64,000 bases of DNA from assembly GCF_003265355.1 (NCBI RefSeq), contig NZ_QFRW01000054.1, positions 67,631 to 131,630 of the forward strand, written 5' to 3'. Under the pieces are notes generated by a model. The model searched no databases. It had not been told where the DNA came from and worked only from the letters and a program-made list of their open reading frames with translations. Shown piece after piece: positions 16,251 to 25,451 of the stretch. Source of the stretch: Glycomyces dulcitolivorans (GTDB lineage Bacteria; Actinomycetota; Actinomycetes; Mycobacteriales; Micromonosporaceae). A program made the translations under genes and the position numbers. Every line of letters begins with the position of its first letter. Positions within the stretch are counted from its first letter, which is position 1.

Positions 16251-17657
16251 ATGATTCCGACCTGGCAGCTGCGGGCCCGGTTCGCGATCCGCCTGGCCGA
16301 GATGTACGGCACGGAGGTCCCCGCGTATCACACCCTTGTGGACGTATGCCGCGAGGTGAACGACGAGGCCGCGCGCGCCCGCGGCGAGGACGGCGAGCGG
16401 CTCGGGAGCATCGAGCGGGTGACCGCGGAGCGCCACGGCGCCATCAGGGTCGGCTCGCCGCGCGAGATGGCGGAGGTCGCGCGGGTCTTCGCGGCGTTCG
16501 GGATGCTCCCGGTCGGCTTCTACGACCTGCGGGACGCCTCGGCGTCCTCGGTCCCGGTGGTGTCCACGGCGTTCCGGCCGATCGACGCCGCCGAACTCGC
16601 GAGGAATCCGTTCCGGGTCTTCACCTCGATGCTCGTCACCGAGGACCGCCGGTTCTTCGACGCCGAGACGCAAGAACGGTTGGAGGCGTTCGTGGCCGGG
16701 CGGGAGCTGTTCGGGGCGGAGCTGCTGGCGCTGGCCGATCGCGCTGCGGCGCAGGAGGGTCTGGGCGAGGACGACGCGGAGCGGCTGCTCGCGCTCGCCA
16801 CGGACGCGTTCCGGCTCACCACCGAGCCGATCGAACGCGACTGGTACGACCGGCTGGAGCGGATCTCGGCGGTCGCGGCCGACATCGGCGGCGTCCCGGC
16901 CACGCACATCAACCACCTGACGCCGCGCGTGCTCGACATCGACGAGCTGTACGTGCGGATGCAGGCGCGCGGCATCACGATGATCAGCGAGATCCAGGGC
17001 CCGCCGGACTGGGAGGGCCCTGACGTGCTGCTGCGCCAGACCTCGTTCAAGGCCCTGGCCGAGGAGCGGGTCTTCCGGCACGCCGACGGGAGCATCCACA
17101 AGGGATCACTGCGGGTTCGGTTCGGGGAGGTCGAGCAGCGCGGGATCGCCTTGACCCGCAAGGGCCGCGACGTGTACGACCGGCTCGTCGCCGAAGCGGA
17201 CCGGCGCCTTGCCGAGACTCCGGGGGCGAAGCGGCAGGACGTCGCACGGGACGTGTGGCGGGAGGGCCTGCCGGCCACCGAGCGGGAGCTGGACCTGGAG
17301 GGCCTGGGGTTCTTCACCTACCGGGTCGCCGGCCCGGCGCCTGACACCGACCGGGCCGAGCTGCGCGACCTCGTCGCATCTGGGGTCCTGGTGGCCGAGC
17401 CGATCGTGTACGAGGACTTCCTGCCCAGGTCGGCGGCGGGGATCTTCCAGTCGAATCTCTCCGACGAGGGCACGCGCGACGACGCCCAGACCGGCGCCGA
17501 CTACGATCTGGGCCGGCTCGCCGAACTCGTGGGGGCCGAGATCCACGACCCGTTCGACCTCTACGCGGCCCAGCGGGACGCGTCGCTGCGGGAGGCCGGG
17601 CACGAACTCGGCGTGCGCATCGACGAGACCACCGACGCAACCAGGAGCAACCGATGA
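16251..17657 (+). CDS. hglS: 2-oxoadipate dioxygenase/decarboxylase (HglS, YdcJ/DUF1338 family)
   Basis: At 468 aa it matches the length of HglS, the Fe(II) enzyme that converts 2-oxoadipate to D-2-hydroxyglutarate in lysine catabolism. The metal triad of the Pseudomonas enzyme (His70, His226, Glu294) has good equivalents: H62 in ERHGAIRVGS, H219/H222 in ATHINHLTPR, and E293/E295 in FGEVEQRG. The phrase PVGFYDLRDA and the RIFQSNLS-like AGIFQSNLS near the C-terminus also fit. AAGGAG precedes ATG 16251. It sits nine bases after the oxidase and overlaps ALDH7 by ATGA, so the three are one operon. The aminotransferase that would make 2-oxoadipate is not in the cluster. Confidence 0.85.
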   Translation: MIPTWQLRARFAIRLAEMYGTEVPAYHTLVDVCREVNDEAARARGEDGERLGSIERVTAERHGAIRVGSPREMAEVARVFAAFGMLPVGFYDLRDASASSVPVVSTAFRPIDAAELARNPFRVFTSMLVTEDRRFFDAETQERLEAFVAGRELFGAELLALADRAAAQEGLGEDDAERLLALATDAFRLTTEPIERDWYDRLERISAVAADIGGVPATHINHLTPRVLDIDELYVRMQARGITMISEIQGPPDWEGPDVLLRQTSFKALAEERVFRHADGSIHKGSLRVRFGEVEQRGIALTRKGRDVYDRLVAEADRRLAETPGAKRQDVARDVWREGLPATERELDLEGLGFFTYRVAGPAPDTDRAELRDLVASGVLVAEPIVYEDFLPRSAAGIFQSNLSDEGTRDDAQTGADYDLGRLAELVGAEIHDPFDLYAAQRDASLREAGHELGVRIDETTDATRSNR

Positions 17658-19186
17658 CCAATCCCACCACCGCGCCGCCCGCCCCCGGGGCGACCGCCGA
17701 CGCGGTCCGCAAGGCGCTCACGGCACTCGGCGTCGACGTGCTCGACGGCCCGCACGAGGCGCGCTCGCCGATCACCGGCGAGGTGCTCGCGCGCACGGCC
17801 GAGCACACCGAGACCGATGTGGACACTGCGGTCGCGGCGGCGCACGAGGCGTTCCTGACCTGGCGCGACGTCCCGGCCCCGGTGCGCGGCAACCTGGTCA
17901 AGCGCTGGGGGCAGCTGTTCACCGAGCACAAGGCCGAGCTGGCGCTCCTGGTCACGGCCGAGGCCGGGAAGATCGAGTCCGAGGCGCTCGGCGAGGTCCA
18001 GGAGATGATCGACATCTGCGACCTCGCGGTCGGCCAGTCCCGGCAGCTCTTCGGCCGGACCCTGCCGTCCGAGCGGCCCGGCCACCGGCTCGCCGAGACC
18101 TGGCACCCGCTCGGCGTCGTCGGCGTGATCTCGGCGTTCAATTTCCCGGTCGCGGTGTACGCGTGGAACACCGCGCTCGCCCTGGTCTGCGGCGACGCGG
18201 TGGTGTGGAAGCCCGCCGAGGCGACGTACCTGTCGGCGATCGGCGCGAACGCGCTGCTGGCGCAGGCGGTCCGGGACGTCGGCGCGCCCGAGGGGATCCA
18301 CCAGCTGGTCCTCGCGGACCGTGCCGTGGGCGAGGCCCTTGTGGACGATCCGCGGGTGGCCCTGGTGTCCGCCACGGGCTCGGTGCGCATGGGCCGCGAG
18401 GTCGCCCCGCGCGTGGCCGCCCGCTTCGGCCGCGTGCTCCTCGAACTGGGCGGCAACAACGCCGCGATCGTCGCGCCTTCGGCCGATCTCGATCTCGCCT
18501 TGCGCGGCATCGTGTTCTCGGCGGCGGGCACGGCCGGGCAGCGCTGCACCACCTTGCGGCGCCTCATCGTCCACACCTCGGTCGCCGACGAACTCACCGG
18601 CCGCATCGCGGCCGCTTACGGCACCTTGACGATCGGCGACCCCAGTGCGGAGGGGACCCTGGTCGGGCCGCTGATCAACCGTACGAGTTTCGAAGCCCAG
18701 CAGCGGGCCCTGACGCGGGCCGCCGCGGAGGGCGGCGAGGTCGTTGCGGGCGGCGCGCGCGTCCTGGCCGACGAGGCGCCCGACGCGTTCTATGTGCAGC
18801 CCGCCGTGGTCCGGATGCCGGACCAGTCCGGCGTGGTCCAGGAGGAGACGTTCGCGCCGATCCTCTACGTCCTCGCCTACGACGACCTCGACGAGGCGAT
18901 CGCCCTCCAGAACGGTGTCCCCCAAGGGCTCTCGTCCTCGATCTTCACGCAGGACCAGGCCGAGGCCGAGCGCTTCCTCTCCGCGAGCGGCTCCGACTGC
19001 GGCATCGCCAACGTCAACATCGGCACCTCCGGCGCCGAGATCGGCGGCGCCTTCGGCGGAGAGAAGGAGACCGGCGGCGGCCGCGAATCCGGCACCGACG
19101 CCTGGCAGGCCTACATGCGCCGCGCCACCAACACCGTCAACTACTCCGGCCAGCTCCCCCTCGCCCAGGGCGTGAAATTCCTCTAG
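17654..19186 (+). CDS. amaB: ALDH7-family aldehyde dehydrogenase (aminoadipate-semialdehyde dehydrogenase type)
   Basis: A 510-aa NAD(P)-dependent aldehyde dehydrogenase. N163 (FNFP), the general base E264 (LLELGG) and the nucleophile C298 (GQRCTT) are present. The C-terminal signature CGIANVNIGTSG, then GGEKETGGGRESGTDAW, is specific to ALDH7/antiquitin rather than betaine or succinate semialdehyde dehydrogenases. It would oxidise 2-aminoadipate 6-semialdehyde (or the cyclic piperideine-6-carboxylate) to 2-aminoadipate. With HglS this outlines the lower lysine route to 2-hydroxyglutarate. The start codon overlaps the HglS stop (ATGA). Confidence 0.88.
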   Translation: MTNPTTAPPAPGATADAVRKALTALGVDVLDGPHEARSPITGEVLARTAEHTETDVDTAVAAAHEAFLTWRDVPAPVRGNLVKRWGQLFTEHKAELALLVTAEAGKIESEALGEVQEMIDICDLAVGQSRQLFGRTLPSERPGHRLAETWHPLGVVGVISAFNFPVAVYAWNTALALVCGDAVVWKPAEATYLSAIGANALLAQAVRDVGAPEGIHQLVLADRAVGEALVDDPRVALVSATGSVRMGREVAPRVAARFGRVLLELGGNNAAIVAPSADLDLALRGIVFSAAGTAGQRCTTLRRLIVHTSVADELTGRIAAAYGTLTIGDPSAEGTLVGPLINRTSFEAQQRALTRAAAEGGEVVAGGARVLADEAPDAFYVQPAVVRMPDQSGVVQEETFAPILYVLAYDDLDEAIALQNGVPQGLSSSIFTQDQAEAERFLSASGSDCGIANVNIGTSGAEIGGAFGGEKETGGGRESGTDAWQAYMRRATNTVNYSGQLPLAQGVKFL

Positions 19187-19198
19187 CCGCGCAAACGC

Positions 19199-19230
19199 AA
19201 GGGGCCCAGACCAGATGGTCTGGGCCCCTT
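19199..19230. terminator. Bidirectional terminator hairpin
   Basis: Perfect 14-bp inverted repeat AAGGGGCCCAGACC / GGTCTGGGCCCCTT with a four-base loop AGAT. It lies just after the ALDH7 stop and just before the convergent gene ending at 19236, so it serves both directions (A-rich on one side, T on the other). Confidence 0.9.
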
Positions 19231-19235
19231 CGCGT

Positions 19236-19598
19236 TCAGGCCGCGTTCGCGCGGAACTCGGATACGACCTCGATCTTGCCGACGATGTGGCGGTTGAACT
19301 CGTCGAGTTCCTCGGCGGGGACCCAGAGTTCGAGGATGGTGCGGCCGCCGGCCTGCTGGACCGGGTAGCGCTCGGCGAAGTCCCGGTCGACCTCGAAGCG
19401 GGTCACGTAGCCGACGCCGTCGCGCGGGGCGTTCCAGTCGCGCGCGATCTTCACCGCGTAGTCCTCGTTGAGGACCGGGTAGAAGATCGGCTGGTCGGGC
19501 AGGCGCGGCGGCCAGGCCTTCCAACCGGATGCGCGGACGAGTTCGAGCTCGGCGGGGCCGCAGGGGCGCCACAGGGTCAGCGTCTTCGAGTCGGTCAT
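19236..19598 (-). CDS. Small conserved actinobacterial protein (often labelled ADP-ribosylation/crystallin J1)
   Basis: A 120-aa protein with a pattern I recall from a widespread actinobacterial family: TLTLWRPCGPAELELV, WPPRLPDQPIFYPVLNEDYA, GYVTRFEVDRDF, and WVPAEELDEFNRHIVG. Databases commonly attach the label ADP-ribosylation/crystallin J1, but the family is far shorter than ADP-ribosylglycohydrolases and lacks their metal-binding motifs, so the label should not be taken as function. It is soluble, with no signal peptide. It lies 72 bp downstream of the methyltransferase gene on the same strand and may be cotranscribed. Confidence 0.7.
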   Translation of the reverse strand: MTDSKTLTLWRPCGPAELELVRASGWKAWPPRLPDQPIFYPVLNEDYAVKIARDWNAPRDGVGYVTRFEVDRDFAERYPVQQAGGRTILELWVPAEELDEFNRHIVGKIEVVSEFRANAA

Positions 19599-19670
19599 CG
19601 CGCGGTTCCGTTCGTGTGCAGGTCAAATGACTGTGGCACACCCTCGGTGCCCGCTGCACCTGGTTTGCGG

Positions 19671-20228
19671 TCAGGGCTTGGCGGCTTCGAGGCGGGTCGT
19701 CTTCATGAAGAGGGTCCACGGGGAGCGGAAGGGGGTGCGGCGCGGAGTGGTGAGGGTGTTGAAGGCTTCGAATGGGGCCCTTGGGAAGTCGTAGTTGAGG
19801 AGGCGGCCGCCGGGGCGGAGGGCGCGGGTGATCTCGGCGGCGCCGGCGGCGGGGTCGGACCAGTGGTGGGAGCTGTAGGTGGTGACGACGAGGTCGAAGG
19901 CGGCGTCGTCGAAGGGGAGGGCGGCGACGTCGGCGGCGCGGAGGTCGGGCGCGGCGGGGAGGTCGGCGAGGTTGCGCTCGGCGTGGGCGATCATGTCGGC
20001 CGAGAGGTCGACGCCGGCGAGGCGGAGGTCGGGGCGGAGTTCGGCGAGGTTGCGCAGGAGCAGGCCCGGGCCGGTGCCGACGTCGAGGACCGCGGCGCCG
20101 TCCGGGGCGGCGGCCGCGATGTCGGCGGCGATGCGGCGGTACTGGGCCTTCGCGAAGAGGCGCGCCAGGCGGTTGTAGGTGCGGCTGTGGCGGCCCTCGA
20201 TGGCGCCGTGGTGGTGCTGGTGCGGCAT
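19671..20228 (-). CDS. Class I SAM-dependent methyltransferase
   Basis: A 185-aa methyltransferase of the Methyltransf_11/UbiE-like type. Motif I is AAVLDVGTGPGLLL; VDLSADMIAHAERN is the motif II/acidic-loop region. A PFDDAAFDLVVTTYSSHHW segment and an ALRPGGRLLNYDF motif follow. The small-molecule substrate is unknown. It is divergent from a MarR regulator, with two palindromes of the same 7-3-7 geometry between them, so it is very probably the target of that regulator. Such MarR-methyltransferase pairs often respond to toxic small molecules; that is inference. Confidence 0.85.
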   Translation of the reverse strand: MPHQHHHGAIEGRHSRTYNRLARLFAKAQYRRIAADIAAAAPDGAAVLDVGTGPGLLLRNLAELRPDLRLAGVDLSADMIAHAERNLADLPAAPDLRAADVAALPFDDAAFDLVVTTYSSHHWSDPAAGAAEITRALRPGGRLLNYDFPRAPFEAFNTLTTPRRTPFRSPWTLFMKTTRLEAAKP

Positions 20229-20242
20229 GACTCGACTCCAAT

Positions 20243-20298
20243 AGTTGTACTCTACAACTTTCTGGTGAGTCTACGATACATAGTTGCAAGACACAACT
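20243..20298. promoter_or_regulatory. Two 7-3-7 palindromes, probable MarR operators
   Basis: AGTTGTA-CTC-TACAACT (20243-20259) is perfect. AGTTGCA-AGA-CACAACT (20282-20298) has the same arm and spacer lengths with five of seven positions matching. The centres are 39 bp apart, and both lie between the divergent methyltransferase and MarR genes. Confidence 0.75.
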
Positions 20299-20315
20299 CT
20301 GAGATCGGGGCGAGG

Positions 20316-20756
20316 ATGGGACACGGCGCGGAGCACCTGCACCACCTGCTGATGGACGTCGTGCGGACCGCCGAGTTCGCGCTCATGGAGCACGTGGTGC
20401 CCGGCCGGGCGCTGTCGATGTCGCAGCTGCTCGCGCTCCACGAGCTCGACCACCGCGACGGGATGTCGCAGCGCGAGCTCGCCGAGCGCCTCGGCCTGGA
20501 GAAGAGCAGCGTCAGCCGCCTGGTCGCCGACCTCGAATCGGAGGGGCTGCTGACGCGCGAGCGCGACCCGGACAACCGGCGCCTCTACCGCCTGGAGATC
20601 ACCGCCGCCGGCAGGCGGCTCCACCGGGGCGCGGCCGACGTCCTGCACGGGCGGTACGAGACGTGGGCCGGGGCGATGACGGCGAAGGAGCGCGAGGGCC
20701 TGGCGCTCGGGCTGCCGGCGCTGCTGCGCGTCATGCGCGGCGGCCGGGCGGGGTGA
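20316..20756 (+). CDS. MarR-family transcriptional regulator
   Basis: A 146-aa winged-helix regulator. It has the MarR recognition region SQRELAERLGLEKSSVSRLVADLE and the wing RERDPDNRRLYRLEIT (DxRxxx motif). The frame is open far upstream, but ATG 20316 follows GGGGCGAGG and begins right after the operator pair. It probably represses its own gene and the divergent methyltransferase gene by binding the two palindromes in between, releasing DNA on binding a small ligand; the ligand is unknown. Its stop lies one base from the convergent membrane-protein gene. Confidence 0.9.
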   Translation: MGHGAEHLHHLLMDVVRTAEFALMEHVVPGRALSMSQLLALHELDHRDGMSQRELAERLGLEKSSVSRLVADLESEGLLTRERDPDNRRLYRLEITAAGRRLHRGAADVLHGRYETWAGAMTAKEREGLALGLPALLRVMRGGRAG

Positions 20757-20757
20757 G

Positions 20758-21201
20758 TCAGCCGCCGGGGCACTCGGAGTCGCCGCCGCTGCGCGGGATG
20801 CACTGGTTCGGGTCGAGTTCGTAGGTCGGCGGATCGTCGTGCAGGACGTCGCCGGCGATCTCGCGGGCGAAGTCGAGCCGCGACAGGCAGACCACGAACG
20901 CGACGGCGACGACCGCGTAGACCAGGCCCGTCTTCGGCATGCCGAGGAGGAACGGGAGCAGCACGAGCGCGGCGAGCGTCGCCAGGATCACGATGAAGAC
21001 GATCTGCGTCCGCCGTCCCCCGTCGTCGACCTCTTGGCAGGTCTCGTAGTCGAGGCAGAAGCTCGCGAAGAAGTGCCACACGACCAGGCCGAGCGAGCAC
21101 ACGAACCAGCCGACCGTGCTCAGGACGACGGCGAGCACCTTGCCGCCCTTGCGGTCGGGCCGGTGCGCGAAGCCGGGGGCCTCGGAGGGTTGCGGGTGCA
21201 T
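20758..21201 (-). CDS. Small membrane protein, 147 aa
   Basis: A hypothetical protein with three or four hydrophobic helices: VLAVVLSTVGWFVCSLGLVVWHFF, IVFIVILATLAALVLLPFLL, and TGLVYAVVAVAFVVCL. A loop between the first two contains a pair of cysteines (CLDYETCQE), and the C-terminus has another pair (NQCIPRSGGDSEC). The cysteine pairs suggest extracytoplasmic disulfides. No family recognised. It converges with the MarR gene and is followed upstream by about 170 bp before the deacetylase. Confidence 0.65.
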   Translation of the reverse strand: MHPQPSEAPGFAHRPDRKGGKVLAVVLSTVGWFVCSLGLVVWHFFASFCLDYETCQEVDDGGRRTQIVFIVILATLAALVLLPFLLGMPKTGLVYAVVAVAFVVCLSRLDFAREIAGDVLHDDPPTYELDPNQCIPRSGGDSECPGG

Positions 21202-21337
21202 AGGTCGAGTGTCGGGGCGCTGTCAAACCAGGAATGGGACGAAACGGATGCGAACTGTGGGGACCCCACAACCTCACACCCGTTTCGTACCGGATCGGGC
21301 ACCCGGATTTCTTGGTTCCCTCCAGTCGGAACGCGAG

Positions 21338-21366
21338 CCGGTCCCGCGGCGGGGCCGCGGGACCGG
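21338..21366 (-). terminator. Strong terminator hairpin after the deacetylase gene
   Basis: A perfect 13-bp stem, CCGGTCCCGCGGC / GCCGCGGGACCGG, with a GGG loop. It begins 10 bases past the stop at 21377 on the minus strand, the right place to end the deacetylase transcript. Confidence 0.85.
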
Positions 21367-21376
21367 GGGTAGGGGG

Positions 21377-22501
<1,125 letters not shown>

Positions 22502-22671
22502 TCAGTCGGCGTCGACGGTTCCCGGAGTGAGGGCCGTGGTCGTCATGAGGGGGACGATGGAACGATGCTTAGACATTGAATATTGTCGATTTAACTGGCC
22601 TGTGGGGCAAGGCGGTTGCGCCGGACGGCTTCGATGGTGCGCCGAACGAGCGACGAACGGTCGCCGTGCGG

Positions 22672-23883
22672 TCACTCTTTGATCGCGGCGGCCTTCCGGC
22701 GCAGGTACCGCTGCTCCGGCGTGCTGGTGGCGAGGCGGGCGGCCTCGCCGAAGGCGTCGCGCGCCTCCGGGAGGCGCCCGGCCCGTTCGAGGAGGTGGGC
22801 CCTGACGGCGCGGAGGCGGTGGGCCCGCGCGAGGGCGGGATCCTTCAGGAGCGGGTCGAGCATCGCCAGGGCGGCGGCGGGGCCCTCGGTCATCGCGACC
22901 GCGACGGCGCGGTTCATGGTGACGACCGGGCCGGGCGCGAGGGCGTCGAGCATCCGGTAGAGCTCGGCGATCTGGGGCCAGTCGGTGTCGGCGTAGGCCG
23001 CGGCCTCGTCGTGGACGGCGGCGATCGCGGCCTGGAGTTGGAAGGGCCCCACCGGACCTGACGGGAGGGCACGCTCGATCAGGCGCACGCCTTCGGCGAT
23101 GAGCGCGGCGTCCCAGCGGGTCCGGTCCTGGTCGGCGAGCGGGACCAGGTCGCCGCGGGCGTCGGTGCGGGCGGGGCGGCGGGCCTCGGTCAGGAGCATG
23201 AGGGCGAGGAGGCCGGCGGTCTCGGTGTCGCTGGGGAGGCGGCCGTGGAGGTCGCGGGCGAGGCGGATCGCCTCGGTCGTGAGCGGGACGTCGAGGAGGT
23301 CGGTGCCGCCGGTGGCCGTGTAGCCCTCGTTGAAGACCAGGTAGAGGACCTGCCGGGCCGATTCGACGCGGGCGGGGAGGTCGGCGCGGGTGACGTCGCC
23401 GAGGCGGGCGCCCGCGGCCTGGAGCCGGGCCTTGGCGCGGCTGATGCGCTGGCCCATGGTGGCGAGGGGGACGAGGAACGCCGCGGCGATCTGCTCGGTG
23501 GTGAGGCCGCCGACGGCCCGGAGGGTCAGGGCCACTTGGGAGGCGGGGGTCAGGGACGGGTGGCAGCACAGGAGGAGGACATGCAGCGAATCGTCACTGT
23601 CGGTGGCCGGTGGTTCACTTGGGTCAGGTCGGTTCGCGGCGGTCTCGCGGTCGGCCCTGGCGTGGTCGGAGCGCAGGGCGTCGACGAGGCGGCGGGAGGC
23701 GGCGCGGATCAGCCAGCCGCGGGGGTTGGCGGGCAGGCCCTCGCGGGGCCAGTGGATCGCGGCGGAGAGGAGGGCTTCCTGGACGGCGTCCTCGCAGGCG
23801 TCGAAGTGGCCGTAGCGGCGCACCAGCGCCCCGAGGACGTGCGGCGACTCGCGCCTCCACACGTCCTCAAGACCGGAGTCCAT
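22672..23883 (-). CDS. ECF42-type sigma factor with C-terminal TPR-like extension
   Basis: A 403-aa ECF sigma factor. The sigma-2 region (about 10-75: YGHFDACEDAVQEALLSA) and sigma-4 region (about 105-160: LTTEQIAAAFLVPLATMGQRISRAK) are followed by a long extension that is characteristic of the ECF42 group (ARQVLYLVFNEGY, AAIAAVHDEA, DWPQIAELYRMLD). ECF42 factors carry no anti-sigma factor; the extension itself is thought to regulate activity, and they are encoded with a YciI/DGPF protein, as here. The start overlaps the YciI stop by one base (TGATG), showing coupling. Confidence 0.92.
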   Translation of the reverse strand: MDSGLEDVWRRESPHVLGALVRRYGHFDACEDAVQEALLSAAIHWPREGLPANPRGWLIRAASRRLVDALRSDHARADRETAANRPDPSEPPATDSDDSLHVLLLCCHPSLTPASQVALTLRAVGGLTTEQIAAAFLVPLATMGQRISRAKARLQAAGARLGDVTRADLPARVESARQVLYLVFNEGYTATGGTDLLDVPLTTEAIRLARDLHGRLPSDTETAGLLALMLLTEARRPARTDARGDLVPLADQDRTRWDAALIAEGVRLIERALPSGPVGPFQLQAAIAAVHDEAAAYADTDWPQIAELYRMLDALAPGPVVTMNRAVAVAMTEGPAAALAMLDPLLKDPALARAHRLRAVRAHLLERAGRLPEARDAFGEAARLATSTPEQRYLRRKAAAIKE

Positions 23884-24275
23884 CAGTGCTCCTCGCCGCC
23901 GGGCCACATCGCCGGTCGCAGTTCGACGGTCTCGCCGGGGCCGGAGAAGGCGCGCGCGATCTCCTGGGCGCGTTCGGGTCCGGAGACGTCGATGAGGAAG
24001 AACCCGGCGAGGTGCTCCTTGTACTCCGAGTACGGGCCGTCGGTGGCGAGCGGTTCGCCGCCGCTCCAGCGGTAGAGCGTCGACGTGCTCGGGTCGGCGA
24101 GGGCCTCGCCGTGGACGAGTTCGCCGTTCTCGCTCATCTCGGTGAGCAGCCGCTCGAACTCGGCGTTGAGGTGCTCGCGCACCTCGGCGGGAAGCGCCTG
24201 GTTCTCGGGGATGAAGTCCCCGGACGGGTGGCCCCACGGCTGCGGGTTGGAGTGGATGAGGATGACGTACTTCAC
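23883..24275 (-). CDS. YciI-like (DGPF-domain) protein, partner of ECF42
   Basis: A 130-aa YciI-like protein containing ATDGPYSEYKEHLAGFF, the DGPF-domain hallmark. These small ferredoxin-like proteins accompany ECF42 sigma factors in many actinobacteria; a direct biochemical role is not settled. A larger upstream frame exists, but GTG 24275 is preceded by AGGAGG six bases earlier and gives the normal protein length. Its TGA overlaps the sigma factor's ATG (TGATG). Confidence 0.9.
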   Translation of the reverse strand: MKYVILIHSNPQPWGHPSGDFIPENQALPAEVREHLNAEFERLLTEMSENGELVHGEALADPSTSTLYRWSGGEPLATDGPYSEYKEHLAGFFLIDVSGPERAQEIARAFSGPGETVELRPAMWPGGEEH

Positions 24276-24379
24276 GGTGACCTCCTGGTCGCGGGTCCGG
24301 CTCTTCCGGATCTTCACCCGGGACGACGGAGCCGGGCGGCGGGTTTCGACATCCTCGGCGGAAATTCGCAGGAGATTTT

Positions 24380-25312
24380 TCAGGCGGGGAGCCGGACGGG
24401 TTCGGCCGGCGCCGCGTTGGGGAGGGGGTTGAGGAGTTCGAGGAGGTGGGCGGCCGGGGAGTCGGCCTGGTCCCACGCGGTGGAGACGACCGAGACGGTC
24501 CACTGCGGCACGTCCTCGTCGGCGAGCGGCAGGACGCGCAGCGCGGCGGCCTGCGGCTTGGCGGCGACGTGGCGCGGGACGACGGCGATGCCGAGGCCCC
24601 GGTTGACGAGGTCGAGAAGGGTGTGCACGTCGTTGACGGTGCAGCGCACGCGCCGCCGGGAGCCGCGCGCGGCGAACACCGACTCGTTCAGGGTGCGCAC
24701 GCCCCAGGCCGCGCCGAAGTCGACGAAGTCCTGGTCGTCGAGGGCCTCCCACGGGACGGCACCACGAGAACCGGTGGCGCGCGCGGCGAGAGGGTGGTCG
24801 GGCGGGGTGACGACCACGAGCGGCTCGCGGCCGATCTCGCGGTGCGGCAGGGTGCTCAGGTGCCGGTCGGTGGCGACGAACGCGACGTCGAGTTCGCCGG
24901 CGCGGAGCATGCCGAGCAGGTCGTGCGAGCCGCACTGCGTGAACATGGTCTCGACGCGCGGGTGGCGGCGGTGGAAGCGGTCGAGCAGGGAGTTGACGTC
25001 GACCAGGCCGAGGCACTGCTCCGCGCCGATCGACAGGGACCCGGAGACGGCGCGGCTGGCCTTGACGACGGCGTCGCGGGCGCCCGCGGCCTGCTCCAGC
25101 ATCATGCGCGCGTACGGCAGCAGCGCGAACCCGGCCTCGGTGGGCTCGACCCGGCGCGTGGTGCGCGTGAACAGGGCCGTGCCGAGCTCGTCCTCAAGAC
25201 TGCGGATGGCCGCCGACAATCCGGACTGCGAGATCCCGGTCAGCTCCGCCGCGCGTGTGAAGTGCCTCTCATCGGCGAGCGCGACCAGGTACTCCATCTG
25301 CCGCAGGTCCAT
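24380..25312 (-). CDS. LysR-family transcriptional regulator
   Basis: A 310-aa LysR regulator. The N-terminal HTH is MEYLVALADERHFTRAAEL..., SQSGLSAAIRSLEDELG, followed by the standard effector-binding domain (GAEQCLGLVDVNSLLDRF, ..., RGLGIAVVPRHVA). It is divergent from the first aldo/keto reductase gene, with about 140 bp between, so it is the likely regulator of the two-gene reductase operon. The intergenic region near 25360-25380 contains CTTCTAGATTAG, the kind of short palindrome LysR proteins use, but I cannot single out the operator. Confidence 0.9.
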   Translation of the reverse strand: MDLRQMEYLVALADERHFTRAAELTGISQSGLSAAIRSLEDELGTALFTRTTRRVEPTEAGFALLPYARMMLEQAAGARDAVVKASRAVSGSLSIGAEQCLGLVDVNSLLDRFHRRHPRVETMFTQCGSHDLLGMLRAGELDVAFVATDRHLSTLPHREIGREPLVVVTPPDHPLAARATGSRGAVPWEALDDQDFVDFGAAWGVRTLNESVFAARGSRRRVRCTVNDVHTLLDLVNRGLGIAVVPRHVAAKPQAAALRVLPLADEDVPQWTVSVVSTAWDQADSPAAHLLELLNPLPNAAPAEPVRLPA

Positions 25313-25451
25313 GAATCATTCCCTCGGGTTCTCAATCTCAGAAGCGTCAGTTGTTGGACTTCTAGATTAGCGCTCCCTAGCATCGACCTGGACATCCGCC
25401 AGCCGGCGGGCGCGCGGCGCCGCGTCCCGCCCAGCCGCAAGGAGTGCACCA

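Noticed and set aside
19236..19598. ADP-ribosylglycohydrolase function for the 120-aa protein
   Set aside because: Far too short and without the metal-binding motifs of that enzyme class; only a database label.
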